Assembly (NCBI GenBank): GCA_025408425.1 | Contig: JANXYX010000050.1 | Location: 1 to 64,000, forward strand | Origin: Granulicella sp. | Lineage (GTDB): Bacteria; Acidobacteriota; Terriglobia; Terriglobales; Acidobacteriaceae | Reading direction: 5' to 3' | DNA length: 64,000 nt | In this document: positions 62,600 through 64,000 of the stretch, one piece after another | Numbering within the stretch: position 1 is the stretch's first letter | Layout: each line of letters begins with the position of its first letter | Notes under the pieces: generated by a model | Seen by the model: only the letters and a program-made list of their open reading frames with translations | Told to the model about the DNA's origin: nothing | Databases searched by the model: none | Program-made: the position numbers and the translations under genes

Positions 62600-62760
62600 G
62601 GCGTTGAGAATTTTAGTTTCCTTTGCCGCAAATGAGCGGGACTTCGGCAGCGAGGATTCTCTCGATTCCAAAAGCCGCTTCTACGAGTTCGCTAGAGGCA
62701 CAAGCTTCTCTCCGGAGGGTTCTCCCTCTGCTCGGCCATGCAATAATAGGCACGCGTAAT
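62600..62760 (+). pseudogene. Fragment of a glycosyltransferase gene related to the one at 57955-59166
   Basis: Read on the plus strand, this stretch encodes SFAANERDFGSEDSLDSKSR, then FYEFARG. It closely matches IFAAHERDFASEDPFDPKSR and FYDFARR in the intact transferase. Upstream ALRILV resembles TRLQRR there. Only this piece remains and it soon diverges to a stop. It is probably a relic of a duplicated transferase lost by rearrangement, and its orientation is opposite to the intact copy. Bases 62539-62599 show nothing. Confidence 0.7.
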
Positions 62761-62791
62761 ACATAGTATCTAGCGAGGTTTACTGCAGAAG

Positions 62792-62944
62792 TTTCTCGTT
62801 CCATCTGAATATCATGGCGCTGGTCGATTGGCTTCGCGTCATCTCAAAGTTCACGATTGGATAGCCGAAAAGCGTAAGTCCGTGACATTCATCCAGCCCA
62901 TCGCCGAATACGACGATCTAGCCTTTAAGGGAAATCATTCTTGA
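62792..62944 (+). pseudogene. Possible short remnant coding frame before the methyltransferase
   Basis: An open frame of about 50 codons contains EYHGAGRLASRHLKVHDWIA, then VTFIQPIAEYDDLAFKGNHS, and ends TGA inside the TTG start of the methyltransferase (TTGA). It begins after a stop and has no clear start codon with a ribosome site. It may be the tail of a lost gene. No family is named. Confidence 0.35.
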
Positions 62945-63696
62945 CTCAACTCGACATATTCCTCGCACGCGCAGTGAAAAGATACCTCACGCGAAAGCCC
63001 GTATTGCGCGCGGTTCGGCACTCGGAACCCAGCATCATCTGCTCAGCCGACGACGATGCACAAACGAATGACCTGCTCGTGGAGCTTAGCTTAAAGGCAA
63101 TTCAGGACGCCAGGAACACTAGCCTGCGCGATCTGGCGGAAAAGAACAAAGAACTGCCCGACGCCGTCTACTACGACGTATATCCCGGAAACCACTATCG
63201 ACTCCTTCAGGTGCTGGCGCGCAATTTGGCCAGGCGCCGCATCATCGAAGTTGGCACATTCACCGGCATGAGTTCGGCCTGCATGTTGCGTGGTATGCCA
63301 GAATCATGCAAACTCACTACCTTCGACCTGGTTGCATGGCGCCAGTTCGGCTCTCACCTGAGCGAAGAAGATTTTGCCTCGGGACGAATAACTCAGATTC
63401 TCGAAGACCTCTCCAACCCGAGCACCTTCGAGAAGCACTTGCCTCTCTTCAACGAATCGGAATTGATCTTCTGCGACGCGCCCAAGGATGGAATCTTCGA
63501 GCACAAGTTCCTAACCAACCTCACGCGAGTCAAACCTACGTCGACCTGTCTTCTCGTTCTGGACGATATCAGGCTCCTCAATATGATCGACGTTTGGAGA
63601 GCTATTAAATCTCCAAAGCTCGATCTGACCTCATTCGGACACTGGGCCGGCACCGGACTGGTCGACATCACTGAAGGTCTCAGGTTCGAGCTCTAA
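62941..63696 (+). CDS. Class I SAM-dependent methyltransferase
   Basis: The TTG start at 62941 has AAGGGAAA upstream and gives 251 residues. The SAM-binding loop is RRIIEVGTFTGMSSACMLRG (about 99-118), followed by TTFDLVAWRQFG with the acidic residue after the second strand. FNESELIFCDAPKDGIFEHK and SFGHWAGTGLVDIT resemble O-methyltransferases of polysaccharide loci. It likely adds a methyl group to a sugar or lipid intermediate of the surface polymer. The substrate is not known. Confidence 0.82.
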   Translation: MTQLDIFLARAVKRYLTRKPVLRAVRHSEPSIICSADDDAQTNDLLVELSLKAIQDARNTSLRDLAEKNKELPDAVYYDVYPGNHYRLLQVLARNLARRRIIEVGTFTGMSSACMLRGMPESCKLTTFDLVAWRQFGSHLSEEDFASGRITQILEDLSNPSTFEKHLPLFNESELIFCDAPKDGIFEHKFLTNLTRVKPTSTCLLVLDDIRLLNMIDVWRAIKSPKLDLTSFGHWAGTGLVDITEGLRFEL

Positions 63697-63762
63697 GACA
63701 GTCCCGAGTGCTGTCTTCTTCTCGAAGGCAGCACAGCTCCCTGGAGCCCACCATCGCGCAGC

Positions 63763-64000
63763 TTAGTTTGTAAGTGCTGTCACTTTCAGCCGATCTTCTT
63801 GTGATACCTGTAAAGCATGCCGGAGCAGAACCCAAACGAGTCCAAATAGTCCACCAACAACAGCAGCCAAACCGGTCCACAAGCTGCGCTTTGGTCCAGA
63901 CTTCGTATCCGGCACCACGGCACTATCTACCACCTGGACTAACGGTGCCGAGCGAGACTCCTCTAATTTCGCACCCTCATACTGGCGAAGTAACAAATCG
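63763..64000 (-). CDS. C-terminal part of a Wzz-like chain-length determinant (partial)
   Basis: The stretch reads DLLLRQYEGAKLEESRSAPL, then VQVVDSAVVPDTKSGPKRSL and the final membrane helix TGLAAVVGGLFGLVWVLLRH. This is the end of a Wzz/chain-length protein (PF02706-GNVR type): the periplasmic coiled coil gives way to the Pro-rich VVDSAVVP segment and the second membrane helix. The gene runs off the right edge. It would set the length of the polymer made by the locus. Confidence 0.85.
   Translation of the reverse strand, partial: DLLLRQYEGAKLEESRSAPLVQVVDSAVVPDTKSGPKRSLWTGLAAVVGGLFGLVWVLLRHALQVSQEDRLKVTALTN

Overview
The window is a GC-rich bacterial chromosome segment. Its gene content suggests an Acidobacteriota soil bacterium of the Granulicella/Edaphobacter/Terriglobus type. 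This rests on large secreted GH3 and GH28 glycosidases, a complete Kdp system with a split sensor, PAP2-Wzi surface proteins, GYF/DUF2752 membrane proteins, a B3 metallo-beta-lactamase and many dispersed short palindromic repeats. The assignment is inferred from gene families and style, because no 16S or ribosomal marker lies in the window. No tRNA, rRNA or CRISPR array was recognised.

Region by region: (1) 1-4.3 kb is an island. An ECF-type transporter operon is cut inside its membrane subunit. Insertion-sequence-like direct repeats follow, then three overlapping genes of unknown function (655-2478), a long hairpin and a tyrosine recombinase. This compact operon is the best candidate for an undescribed accessory or defence system. 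(2) 4.3-11.9 kb holds housekeeping and envelope genes: recX, an S9 peptidase, an orphan histidine kinase, a secreted LolA-like protein, an HNH nuclease and comF. (3) 12.0-14.1 kb is a scar. It has a truncated DUF309 gene and two perfect 111-bp direct repeats flanking an orphan RHS tip, whose HExxH toxin domain is frameshifted, plus an overlapping candidate immunity gene. (4) 14.1-25.7 kb carries a GT39-like glycosyltransferase, an OPT transporter, a type II toxin-antitoxin pair with a palindromic operator, a B3 metallo-beta-lactamase, MarR, pirin, YceI and a GH13 glucosidase.

(5) 25.7-32.7 kb is a LysR-controlled tripartite RND efflux operon. (6) 32.7-41.0 kb is the potassium locus. KdpD is split into two genes that face away from each other across 11 bp. 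KdpE follows the N-terminal half. A tandem 11-bp repeat then precedes a 33-residue microprotein, kdpF, kdpA, kdpB and kdpC. A dispersed palindromic repeat sits between kdpB and kdpC. (7) 41-52.3 kb holds GH28, GYF/DUF2752, bactofilin, GH3, CBS, FmdE-like and several small secreted or cytosolic proteins. (8) 52.4-64 kb is a surface-polysaccharide region. It has a PAP2-Wzi fusion, GT9, a Wzy-like ligase/polymerase, three further transferases, a Wzx-like flippase, a methyltransferase and the end of a Wzz-like chain-length gene, with a gene fragment marking an old rearrangement.

At least two families of dispersed short repeats run through the window. One is a double hairpin (five copies). The other is an element with a hexamer tail, and a tailless copy of it lies inside a coding sequence.
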